Shown: in pieces, positions 1 through 8,446 of the stretch
Layout of the letters: each line of letters begins with the position of its first letter
Numbering within the stretch: position 1 is the first letter of the stretch
NCBI GenBank assembly: GCA_946055515.1
Contig: CAMGGA010000008.1
Span: 1 to 32,881, forward strand
DNA length: 32,881 nucleotides
From: an uncultured Bacteroidales bacterium
Lineage (GTDB): Bacteria > Bacteroidota > Bacteroidia > Bacteroidales > Bacteroidaceae
Reading direction: 5' to 3'
Notes under the pieces: model-generated
Databases searched by the model: none
The model's input: the letters and a program-made list of their open reading frames with translations, nothing else
What the model was told of the DNA's origin: nothing
Translations under genes and position numbers: made by a program

Positions 1-170
1 AGCCGCAGCCTATTTTCTGGAAAGATAGTGCAAGGCGAGAGCTGTGCAAAAGAAAGCCGCAGGATTTTCTTATGCACAGCCGAGCCGCCGCCTATCTTGG
101 CGAAGCAAAGATACTGCAAGGCAAGTGCAGTGCAAAATGAAAAGCCCGAGGATTTTCGTGCGTTCAACGC
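1..170. repeat. Degenerate tandem duplication, ~82 bp unit
   Basis: agccgcagcctattttctgg...gatagtgcaaggc at position 1 recurs as agccgccgcctatcttgg...gatactgcaaggc at 83, followed by related 'gtgcaaaa.gaaag..gc.ggattttc' segments. Confidence 0.55.
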
Positions 171-295
171 AAAGGGCTGAAAGTCCTTTCTTTTGTCCCC
201 AGCCCAAGGCTACACTTTGGCAGCCGTTGCCCTTTTGAAGTAACTTTATAACCTCCTAACCTGCGCGAGGCGCAACACCTCATAACCTCCGTACT

Positions 296-735
296 TATAT
301 ACGTTATTTAAAGTCCGAAAATACGCTTCACAGCTTCACATAAAGGCCGTTTTGTGTTTAGTATCAAGGCAAAACAGTGTGAAGGCTCCGCATTTCGACC
401 CTTCACAGCAGTCCCTTGCATAAATATCGAAGCCAAAGGTCGGCGCATAGCGTTGTCAATCGCTGCGACAGAAAATCCTGAAGGCGGAGTTGGCGCTCCA
501 AAGCCTGGGACTGGCGCTCTACTCCTGCGCAACCCGAGTCGAACGCCCCGGCCAGTCGTTTCGGTGCAAGCTTTTCGTCTATATCGAAACGGTGTATTGC
601 ACGCTGCTCCGCTGAAAGAAAACCGGTGAAGGTTTAAGAGTTTACCCTTCACACTGTTTTGCGTTGATACTGATTGAAAAACGGCCACTCTGTGAAGCTG
701 TGAAGCGTTTTTTCGGGGAATAAATTACGTATATA
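296..735. repeat. MITE-like imperfect palindromic element, copy A (long terminal inverted repeats)
   Basis: Left arm 296-340 (tatatacgttatttaaagtccgaaaatacgcttcacagcttcaca) matches the reverse complement of 691-735 (tatatacgtaatttattccccgaaaaaacgcttcacagcttcaca) at ~39/45. Similarity continues inward to about 384 and 646. A related copy is at 32229-32505. No transposase inside. Confidence 0.75.
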
Positions 736-868
736 TAGCGCGTAAAAGCATGGAGGGAGCGCTGTTGTCTTGTTTTCTTGGCTTTTGCACATGGGATTTT
801 CCAGGTGTGCAAAAAGAAAGTGTGGTAATATTAAAAAATCTAAACATTGGATTTTTACCCCCCCCGAA

Positions 869-900
869 TTTGCTAATAATTCAATACTTCTTTATTTTTG
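869..900 (+). promoter_or_regulatory. Predicted Bacteroidetes primary-sigma promoter upstream of the gene block
   Basis: TTTG (869-872), 20-bp spacer, TATTTTTG (893-900), matching the -33 TTTG / -7 TAnnTTTG consensus. It lies ~190 bp upstream of the first ORF in an AT-rich intergenic region. Confidence 0.6.
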
Positions 901-1088
901 CCCCCATCTTTTAGGACCAACAAACAAGGCATACACGCCTACACTGCCGCGTCCGCATACTTAAAAGCTATTCTCTTGTCGAAAAGGACGCCAACAACAA
1001 ATACAAACGCCTAAAACAAGGTTAAAATATACCGAAACTGCAAAGCAGAGAAATAACCTGAATTATTAACCTTTTAATTGGAAAGATT

Positions 1089-1313
1089 ATGATGGACAAC
1101 CTATCTATCGGCAATAATGCCGGCATCGTTTGGCGGATGCTGTATGACAACCGCAACGGCTTGAGCTTCGAGGCTCTGCAGGAAAAGACGCAACTCCAGA
1201 CCATCGACTTGGCAGCGGCGGTAGGTTGGCTCGCCCGCGAGGACAAACTCCAATTCCTCACCGACGACCAAGGCCACCACAAGCTGAGCGTCTTCCAAGA
1301 CTTCTTCTTCTAA
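1089..1313 (+). CDS. Small winged-helix protein (DUF2582-like)
   Basis: 74 aa ORF 'IGNNAGIVWRMLYDNRNGLSFEALQEKTQLQTIDLAAAVGWLAREDKLQF', typical of small Bacteroidetes winged HTH proteins. Confidence 0.75.
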   Translation: MMDNLSIGNNAGIVWRMLYDNRNGLSFEALQEKTQLQTIDLAAAVGWLAREDKLQFLTDDQGHHKLSVFQDFFF

Positions 1314-1415
1314 AACAATCCAATCCACGCTTCTGTGGGCAGACTAAACGCAGCGCGCAGACTTATCTTCCCACACGGAGAACAAAAGAAACAACATAAC
1401 AAACAGAAAGATATC

Positions 1416-1754
1416 ATGGCAAAAATGGTCATCAACCACAAAGAAGTGGAAAAAGTAGACATGGGCAAAGGCGTAGTGCGCCAGGACTTTGCTGAAGGAA
1501 ATAACATGAACGTCCTCCATTGGAACATGGCAGACCAGAGCGAAGTGGGCACCCACACCCATCCGCAGGAACAGTTCGGCTACGTAATCAAAGGCGGTTT
1601 CCACCTCACCATCGGCGACGAAACCTTCGAACTCTCCGAAGGCGACGCCTATCTCGTGCCCGCCAATGTGCCCCACTCCTTCATCGCTGTGGGCGAAACG
1701 GAAGCCATCGACGTGTTCGCACCCGTGAAAACCGAGTTCCCCTGGGACAAGTAA
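1416..1754 (+). CDS. Cupin-domain protein
   Basis: Internal ATG at 1416 (MAKMVINHKEV...) preferred over the ORF-track start at 1335; cupin motifs 'GTHTHPQEQFGYVIKGGFHLTIGDE' and 'GDAYLVPANVPHSF'. Confidence 0.85.
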   Translation: MAKMVINHKEVEKVDMGKGVVRQDFAEGNNMNVLHWNMADQSEVGTHTHPQEQFGYVIKGGFHLTIGDETFELSEGDAYLVPANVPHSFIAVGETEAIDVFAPVKTEFPWDK

Positions 1755-1776
1755 TCCACCTTCCCGCTAACCTTTC

Positions 1777-3114
1777 ATGCCTACCACGATGGACTGCAAG
1801 CCCCACCCCACACACATCTCCCGCCGAGCCATGCTCGTGGAGCAAGGAGTCTATGCCGTCAACACAGACCGCCTCGACATTGTCGAGCCCTGCGCCGACA
1901 ATCTCTTCATCTACCGCTATGCGGCAGGCTCGCAGTTCAACGTGAGCCGCAAGCTCCAGAACGATGTCATCTGCGGCATGGTTGCCCTCACCGAAGACCC
2001 CCATTCGCCGGGCGACATGATGCTCGCACCGAACGCCACGCTCGTGAACAAAGGCGAAATCACCATCCGCTTCAGCGAACTCTATGCCAACCACATCCGG
2101 CAGCAGCAGACCCTTGGTGATGCCTACCACGTCGATGCCCTCCGCGGCTACGCCATGGCGGCGGGCGAGAACTCACTGCTCATCAACGAAGGGCGCATAA
2201 ACATCGTCATGGACCACGATGCCGACGCCGAGACCACCATGTACTGCTGCGCCATGTGGGCCGAAGCCAACTCCCACCTCATCAATCGGGGCGAAATCCA
2301 CTTCACGGGCAACGGCTCCTGGCAGGCACTCGTGCGCGGCGTGGGCGGCGTGGCCAACCACCTCCATGTCGTGAACGAAGGGCTCATCACCGTCGATGTC
2401 GAGCGCGCCTTCCAGACGCGCATTCTCCACACCGCCGGCATGAGCGGTTCGCTCTGGAACAAAGGCGAAATCCGCATCCGCGTGGCCGGTCGCGTGATGA
2501 CCCTGGGTAGCGTCACAGGCACGCAGATGGTAAACGACGGACTCATCGACGTGACCTCCTTGGCCACCCTCATCGAAGGCAAGATACCCTACCTCTTCAA
2601 CTTCCCGCCCATGGCCACGGGTCTCTACGAGCACTTCCGTCCGGGCACGGCACTCCCCGCCCCCGTCATCAACCGCGGCACCATCCGCGTCCACCTCGTG
2701 GGCAGCGAAGCCTCCGGTCCCGATGCCATCGCCTTCGGCTTCTACTACCAAATGGAGGACCAGGACCACGGCGAAACGCCCGTGCGCGTGATGGCCAACG
2801 AGGGCACCGTCGAAGTGACGCAGGAAGGTCCGCAGCGCTACGTGACGGCCGAAGTGGGCATCAACATGCAGCGCCACACCGACAACCCCATCCGCTTCAA
2901 CGTGCCCGTGTGGCACACCCGCTACCGCCGCTTTGCCGAGACCCGCGACCTCTTCGCCTGCCACAGCGCACAGCTCGACTTCAGCCAGCTCGACCTCCGC
3001 CTGGACGGTGCGCCCGAAGGGGCGGAAGTGGACCTCCGCGACCTCGTTTATCAAACCGAAGACGCCCAGCAGCGCGGCGACACGCTCCACGTAATCTATC
3101 CTTCAGAAAAATAA
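1777..3114 (+). CDS. Beta-solenoid-like repeat protein, paralog 1 (no signal peptide seen)
   Basis: Repeated [LIV]-x-N-x-G-x-[IV]-x-[IV] motifs (LVNKGEITI, LINEGRINI, LINRGEIHF, VVNEGLITV, MVNDGLIDV, VINRGTIRV); C-terminal 'RRFAETRDLFAC' signature shared with the next two genes. Confidence 0.7.
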   Translation: MPTTMDCKPHPTHISRRAMLVEQGVYAVNTDRLDIVEPCADNLFIYRYAAGSQFNVSRKLQNDVICGMVALTEDPHSPGDMMLAPNATLVNKGEITIRFSELYANHIRQQQTLGDAYHVDALRGYAMAAGENSLLINEGRINIVMDHDADAETTMYCCAMWAEANSHLINRGEIHFTGNGSWQALVRGVGGVANHLHVVNEGLITVDVERAFQTRILHTAGMSGSLWNKGEIRIRVAGRVMTLGSVTGTQMVNDGLIDVTSLATLIEGKIPYLFNFPPMATGLYEHFRPGTALPAPVINRGTIRVHLVGSEASGPDAIAFGFYYQMEDQDHGETPVRVMANEGTVEVTQEGPQRYVTAEVGINMQRHTDNPIRFNVPVWHTRYRRFAETRDLFACHSAQLDFSQLDLRLDGAPEGAEVDLRDLVYQTEDAQQRGDTLHVIYPSEK

Positions 3115-3130
3115 GAACCCTCACTACCTC

Positions 3131-4639
3131 ATGACGCTGAAAATCCACACATCCTTCCGCCGCCTCTTTTGGCTGCTCCCCGTTGTCCTTACGCTCGGAC
3201 TCCTATTCTCCTGTAGCGACGACGATGACGACTACGACCCCGACTTTCCCACGCCCAGCCTTTCCACCCGTCCCGTGACCACGGACCAGAGCAACACCGT
3301 GCTCATCAACGACCGCACCATCGAAGTGGGGCAGGGCGAGGGCAGCGACGTTGTGTTCGAAATGAGTTCGACCATCATGAACGAAAACGGCCGCGTTGTC
3401 GAGACCACCCTGAACTGCAGCGGCATGGCCGGTGTAGCCCTTAACGGCATGGCCACAGACTCCACGCGCACCGTCGAAAACGTGACCCTCATCAACCGCG
3501 GCACCATCAACGTGCATACGAAGAAAATCGTCGAAGCCTACGGCCCGCTCATCAACACCCTCTCCGACAAGACAAAGAAATACGTGTACCTGCGCGTGCT
3601 CGTCATGTACGGCGGCAAGAACAGCATGATCATCAACGAAGGCACCATCAACGTCTACTTCGACCACGACCCCAGTTCGCGCATCACCGTCTACGCCATG
3701 GCCCTCTCGGGCGGCCCCGGCTCCTCGCTCATCAACCGGGGTGAGATACACTTCTACGGCAACGGTTCCGTAGCCACCCGCCTGCGCGGCATGGCCACCT
3801 TTGGCGACAATATCTCCGCCTGGAACACGGGCACAATGACCGCCGAAGTGGACATGACCGAAGACGCCCGCATGATCACGACGGGAGGCAACAATTCGAA
3901 TGTCATCAACGACGGCGTGATGCGCATGAAGCTCCCCGGCAAAGTGCTCTGCTGCACCCGCTATGGCAACAGCAACCTCATCAACAACGGAACCATCGAG
4001 GTGACCTCCGTCGACATGCCCCGCGGCTACGCAACCATCGTCACCGAAGAAGACCGCTTCGTGTGTGGACTCTACGAACCCCTTCAGGGCAGCCGCGCCC
4101 AGATGCCCTCGATGATCAACCGCGGCACCATCACCATCAACATGGAGGGAACGGCACAGTCCGACCCCCTTCGCCAAGGCTACGGCATACTTTGCGACCT
4201 CATGGGCGCAGGGGCTGAAAAACTGGAAGTGAACCTGGAAAACGACGGGCATGTCTACGTGAACAACCTCACCTCCGTTCCCTTCCTCCTCGGCGAAGCC
4301 GGCTTTATGGGTCGCAGCCTTTCCCAGACCGGCGCATGCAACATCCACCTGGTCCGCTGGAACACCACCCTGCGCGATTTCGCCCGTACCAAGGACCTTT
4401 TCGTGGCCAAGGGCGTGAAAATGAACTATGCGGGCGGAAAACTGACGCTCGGCAAGGCCGACAACTACGTGCCGGGTACCCCCTACAGCATTGCCCCCGA
4501 AGCCCTCGTCTACAACGCAGGGGCAGAGGCCGGCTTCCGCTTCGAGTACAGCAACTACGACAACCTGACGGTGAAAGCCGCCAGTCTGGACTACACGCTC
4601 GTCTGGGACAAGGAAGCCCGGACGGCTGCCCTCCAATAA
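3131..4639 (+). CDS. Beta-solenoid-like repeat lipoprotein, paralog 2
   Basis: Lipoprotein signal 'RLFWLLPVVLTLGLLFSCSDDDDD'; the same NxGxI repeats; 'LRDFARTKDLFVAKG' C-terminal signature. Confidence 0.75.
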   Translation: MTLKIHTSFRRLFWLLPVVLTLGLLFSCSDDDDDYDPDFPTPSLSTRPVTTDQSNTVLINDRTIEVGQGEGSDVVFEMSSTIMNENGRVVETTLNCSGMAGVALNGMATDSTRTVENVTLINRGTINVHTKKIVEAYGPLINTLSDKTKKYVYLRVLVMYGGKNSMIINEGTINVYFDHDPSSRITVYAMALSGGPGSSLINRGEIHFYGNGSVATRLRGMATFGDNISAWNTGTMTAEVDMTEDARMITTGGNNSNVINDGVMRMKLPGKVLCCTRYGNSNLINNGTIEVTSVDMPRGYATIVTEEDRFVCGLYEPLQGSRAQMPSMINRGTITINMEGTAQSDPLRQGYGILCDLMGAGAEKLEVNLENDGHVYVNNLTSVPFLLGEAGFMGRSLSQTGACNIHLVRWNTTLRDFARTKDLFVAKGVKMNYAGGKLTLGKADNYVPGTPYSIAPEALVYNAGAEAGFRFEYSNYDNLTVKAASLDYTLVWDKEARTAALQ

Positions 4640-4685
4640 CCACCGCAAGGATTGTACGACGAACACTTCCCTAATTATACCTGCA

Positions 4686-5990
4686 ATGGACACGAACAAC
4701 CCAACTCTCACACTGACGCACGAAAGCCTCCGCACGGGCGCAGGCCAAGTGTGTGTGAACAACCAGCATATCCTCATCACCCAACCCCTCCCCGGCAACT
4801 TGGCCGACGTCACTGAGCGCGCCGTGGCCGCGGGCAAGGTGCTGGTGGGCCGCAACATCGCCCTCTATGGCATGGCCGCCCTCGAGGAGGACCCCGAAAG
4901 CCCCGGGCAGCAAAAGCTCGTACCCAACGCCACGCTCATCAACCGCGGCGTGATTGAAATCCACATGAAGGAAATGGTGGAAGCCTTCCGCGACAAGGTG
5001 AAGAAGTCCACCGAGGACGAAGAGGGCACTTACCGCTTCGTGAAGTGCTTTGCCATGGCTGCAGGCAAGGATTCGCTCATCATCAACGAGGGCACCATCC
5101 GCATCGTCTTCGACCACGACATCGACACCGAGACCGCCGTCTATGGCGAAACCCTCGTGGCTGGCGAAAACTCCACCGTCCTTAACCACGGCCGCATCGA
5201 AATCGTGGGCAACGGCTCGTTCAACACGCAGGCCCGCGCCATCGCTGTGCCGGCCAACAACACGAACATCCTGAACCACGGCGACATCCACCTCCAACTC
5301 GACCGTGCTGCCACAGTGCGCGTGCTGGCCACCACGGGTGTGGGCGGACTCATTGCCAACTATGGCCACATCTACGTGAACTCCACGGGGCGCATCATGA
5401 CCCTGGCGCGCTTCACGGGAACCCGCATCCTCAACGAAGGTAGCATCGACATCGTGTCGCGTGCCCGCTTCATCGTGAACAAGGTGTCGTTCCTCTACCA
5501 GTCCTACCCCTTGGCCTGCGCCTTCTACGAACACTCGCTCCCCAACCAGGTGCACATGCCGCCCATTATCAACAACGGCACGGTGAAAATCCACCTCGAG
5601 GGCAGCGAAGAGTCCACGCCCCAAGCCGTGGCCTTCGGCATCTACAGCGAAATGGTGGGCATGGAGGAACAAATCCACCACTTCGAGAACAACGGTACGA
5701 TTACGGTGACGAAGTCCGGCCCCTACGACTTCACCGTGGCCGAAATCGGGGCCAACGTCCAGGCCAAGAAGGATTTCCCCTACCACATCGAAATCGGCAC
5801 CTGGCGCACGGCAGCCCGCGACTTCGCCCAGACCAAGGACCTCTTCGTGTGCGGCAGCGGACACTTCGACTTCGCCCAGCTCCACCTGCTCGATGCCGAC
5901 GGCGCGCCCCTTCCCGTGGCCGACAAGGCCGCCCTGGTGAGCCAGACCGAAGAGGCCAAGGAACAGGGCTTCACTTGCGACCTCGTGTAA
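4686..5990 (+). CDS. Beta-solenoid-like repeat protein, paralog 3 (no signal peptide seen)
   Basis: 'LINRGVIEI', 'IINEGTIRIVFDHD', 'VLNHGRIEIVGNGS', 'ILNHGDIHL', 'ILNEGSIDI'; 'ARDFAQTKDLFVCG'; colinear with paralog 1. Confidence 0.7.
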   Translation: MDTNNPTLTLTHESLRTGAGQVCVNNQHILITQPLPGNLADVTERAVAAGKVLVGRNIALYGMAALEEDPESPGQQKLVPNATLINRGVIEIHMKEMVEAFRDKVKKSTEDEEGTYRFVKCFAMAAGKDSLIINEGTIRIVFDHDIDTETAVYGETLVAGENSTVLNHGRIEIVGNGSFNTQARAIAVPANNTNILNHGDIHLQLDRAATVRVLATTGVGGLIANYGHIYVNSTGRIMTLARFTGTRILNEGSIDIVSRARFIVNKVSFLYQSYPLACAFYEHSLPNQVHMPPIINNGTVKIHLEGSEESTPQAVAFGIYSEMVGMEEQIHHFENNGTITVTKSGPYDFTVAEIGANVQAKKDFPYHIEIGTWRTAARDFAQTKDLFVCGSGHFDFAQLHLLDADGAPLPVADKAALVSQTEEAKEQGFTCDLV

Positions 5991-6023
5991 CTGCTTCTTC
6001 TCTCCATCCCTTACCTCCGTTGT

Positions 6024-7256
6024 ATGCTGAAACAGATATTCCGCTCTTGTAGCCTCCTTCTCCTGGCCAGTGTCGTGCTGTCGGCCTGCTCAGACGACAA
6101 GGAGAAAGAAATCGCCAAGTCGTTCACCGTCTACACGCTCGCCGAGGGCGTGGACGACAACTACGAGGGGCTGCCGCTTCAGGTGGGTCTCGAAGGAGAC
6201 ACCCAGCCCTTTGCCCTGGGAACGATTGACAGCAAGGGTGAGGCGCACCTCAGTATCGACATGCTGCAATATGCCGAAAAGAATCTCTGGTTCTGCATTC
6301 CCAAAGTGGCGAAGTTCTTCCACCGCCTCTCCGCCGCCGAGGCCCTGGCGCGGCAGATTACCCTTCCCGACAAGGAAGCCGGTTCCACGCTTGACGCTAC
6401 GGGATTGGGCAACGATTGGATTGTGGCCCTCTACATGGGTGTGGACAAGGATGGCGTGGCGGGCCAAGAGCCAATCTATTGGGCCACGGGCAACCTTATT
6501 GCCGTGAAGACCAATGGTGCGGGCGATGGTGCCACCCAGGCTGCATTCCACATAGCTTCGGCCGAGGAAAGTAGGCTTGAGGCGCAGCAAAGTTCCCCCT
6601 TTGTGGGGCAGGACAGCCGCCTGGTGGCAGATGTGACCGATGCCTACGCGGCACTGCCGCAGGGAAGCCGCTGGGACCTCTACGGCTTCGGCGACGCTTC
6701 GGGCCTCATGCTCTACAACAACCTCAATGCCTACGTGGCCGCCACGGGGCAGAAAGACGGCGACATTATCGCCTACGACGTGAGCGGCGCAGCGCGCTTC
6801 GACATCGCCCGGGCCCAGCTCGGCAGTACGTGGCGCGTGCCGACAGGCGGCTTCGGCCCGCACAACGAGTTTGCCGCCTTTGAAGACAGCAGCGAAGAGT
6901 ATGCCACCCTCTTGCCCAACGCTTCGGTCTGGGAAGAGAACGGCGCATCATACGGACTCGAATATGTCTACACGGTCGAAGCGAACGGACGCCGGGTGAC
7001 GACCAACACGCTCCGCCTCCCTGCCACGGGCTATCGCCACGCGGCCTCCTTTGCCGGCGGGCGCGGCAAGAGCCTGTGGTACTGGAGTGCCACGGCCGAC
7101 CCTACGGCCACGCCGCCCTACGTGCCCCAAGGCACCTACGAGGGAACGGTCGACGAAACCACTACGGCCTTCAACTACGGCGCCTTCGCGGCCAAGCCCC
7201 GGTGGTATCCCCATCCCCGCACCAGCGGGCAGGCCATCCGCCCCGTGACCGAATAA
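6024..7256 (+). CDS. Lipoprotein with FISUMP/DUF1566-like C-terminal region
   Basis: Signal 'SLLLLASVVLSACSDDKEKE'; C-terminal 'YWSATADPT...FNYGAFAAKPRWYPHPRTSGQAIRPVTE'. Confidence 0.65.
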   Translation: MLKQIFRSCSLLLLASVVLSACSDDKEKEIAKSFTVYTLAEGVDDNYEGLPLQVGLEGDTQPFALGTIDSKGEAHLSIDMLQYAEKNLWFCIPKVAKFFHRLSAAEALARQITLPDKEAGSTLDATGLGNDWIVALYMGVDKDGVAGQEPIYWATGNLIAVKTNGAGDGATQAAFHIASAEESRLEAQQSSPFVGQDSRLVADVTDAYAALPQGSRWDLYGFGDASGLMLYNNLNAYVAATGQKDGDIIAYDVSGAARFDIARAQLGSTWRVPTGGFGPHNEFAAFEDSSEEYATLLPNASVWEENGASYGLEYVYTVEANGRRVTTNTLRLPATGYRHAASFAGGRGKSLWYWSATADPTATPPYVPQGTYEGTVDETTTAFNYGAFAAKPRWYPHPRTSGQAIRPVTE

Positions 7257-7313
7257 ACCGAATACAAACTATTTCAAATACCTAATTGTCTAACTAAACC
7301 TTTCATCAACATT

Positions 7314-8084
7314 ATGGCAAAGAAAGTCTTAATCATCGCCACAAACATGGGTTCATGGGGTGAAGAACTCCAAGCTCCTTGGGATGCCTGCAAGAAGGCA
7401 GGTTTTGAAGTAACGCTCGCTACTCCCCAGGGCAAGAAGCCCCTTCCCTTCCAGATCAGTGTAGACCCCGACTTCGTGGACGGCGTGCAGAACATCAAGA
7501 CGAACCCCGACTGGGTTTGCAAGCGCTGCAAGGAACTCGTCGACGGCGACGAATGGGCACACCCGTTGAAGTTCTCCGAAGCCAATATGGCCGACTACGA
7601 CTGTATCGCCCTGACGGGTGGCCCCGGTGCCATGCTTGACATGTGCAACTGCTGGGAACTCCACAAGCTCATCATGGACGCTTATAAGAGCGGCAAGATT
7701 GTGGCAGCTCTCTGCTACGCCGTTTCTGCCTTCGTGTTCCTCCGCGACCCCGAAAACGACTACAAGTCCATCATCTACGGCAAGAAGATCTGTGCCCACC
7801 CCCGCGCTTGGGACTTCTACGGCCCCGGCATGGCCATGAGCTACGACCTCTACGGCGCTACGCCCGACAACGCCGGCACGAACGTGGTGACTCCCGGCTT
7901 CCTCTGGCCGATTGAAGACCTCGTACGCGACGCTGTAGGCCCCAACGGCGCATGCATCGCCCGCATCAACACGAGCCGCGAAGATCCCCAGGTTTACTAC
8001 GACCATCCCTTCATCACGGGTACTTCCGTGGAATCCTCTATCGCCTACGGCGACATGATCGTGAAGGTGCTCAACTCTCTCTAA
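7314..8084 (+). CDS. DJ-1/PfpI-family (class I GATase-like) protein
   Basis: 'AKKVLIIATNMGSWGEELQAPWDACKKAGFEVTLATPQG', 'DCIALTGGPGAM', nucleophile elbow 'VAALCYAVSAF'. Confidence 0.85.
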   Translation: MAKKVLIIATNMGSWGEELQAPWDACKKAGFEVTLATPQGKKPLPFQISVDPDFVDGVQNIKTNPDWVCKRCKELVDGDEWAHPLKFSEANMADYDCIALTGGPGAMLDMCNCWELHKLIMDAYKSGKIVAALCYAVSAFVFLRDPENDYKSIIYGKKICAHPRAWDFYGPGMAMSYDLYGATPDNAGTNVVTPGFLWPIEDLVRDAVGPNGACIARINTSREDPQVYYDHPFITGTSVESSIAYGDMIVKVLNSL

Positions 8085-8159
8085 CCGAATTCCATTCCAG
8101 GAGAGTCGTGCAGTCCGGACCGGGCTGCACGGCCCTCCATTCCCCTTTTCCCCTCTACC

Positions 8160-8402
8160 ATGCCCGCAATCATCATCAACAGCATCGAGATGACCGACGA
8201 GCAGAAGAAGGTGATTGCAGACAAGTTTATCACCACGTTCTCCGAGGTCACTAATGTTCCCAAAGACCGCGTCTACCTCTTCTTCAATGGCTATGCCCTC
8301 AACGAGGTTTCGACAGGCGGCAAACTCTTCTCCGAACTTCCCGCCACGGGAGCACGCCACAAGTTCAACGAGGCCGATTGGGCGGAGAAAACAGATAAAT
8401 AA
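8160..8402 (+). CDS. 4-oxalocrotonate tautomerase-like small protein
   Basis: 80 aa, Met-Pro start (Pro1 after Met removal), 'MTDEQKKVIADKFITTFSEVTNVPKDRVYLFFNGY'. Confidence 0.7.
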   Translation: MPAIIINSIEMTDEQKKVIADKFITTFSEVTNVPKDRVYLFFNGYALNEVSTGGKLFSELPATGARHKFNEADWAEKTDK

Positions 8403-8446
8403 GTCATTCAACTCATAGCGTAACCCGCACATACACAAGCAGTCAA

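Noticed and set aside
308-688. ORFs on both strands inside repeat copy A (308-688 - and 354-629 +)
   Set aside because: They lie entirely within the palindromic element and lack conserved motifs or plausible starts
3203-5885. Long minus-strand ORFs (551 and 404 aa) opposite the solenoid paralogs
   Set aside because: Shadow ORFs; the minus-strand repeats only mirror the + strand NxGxI repeats
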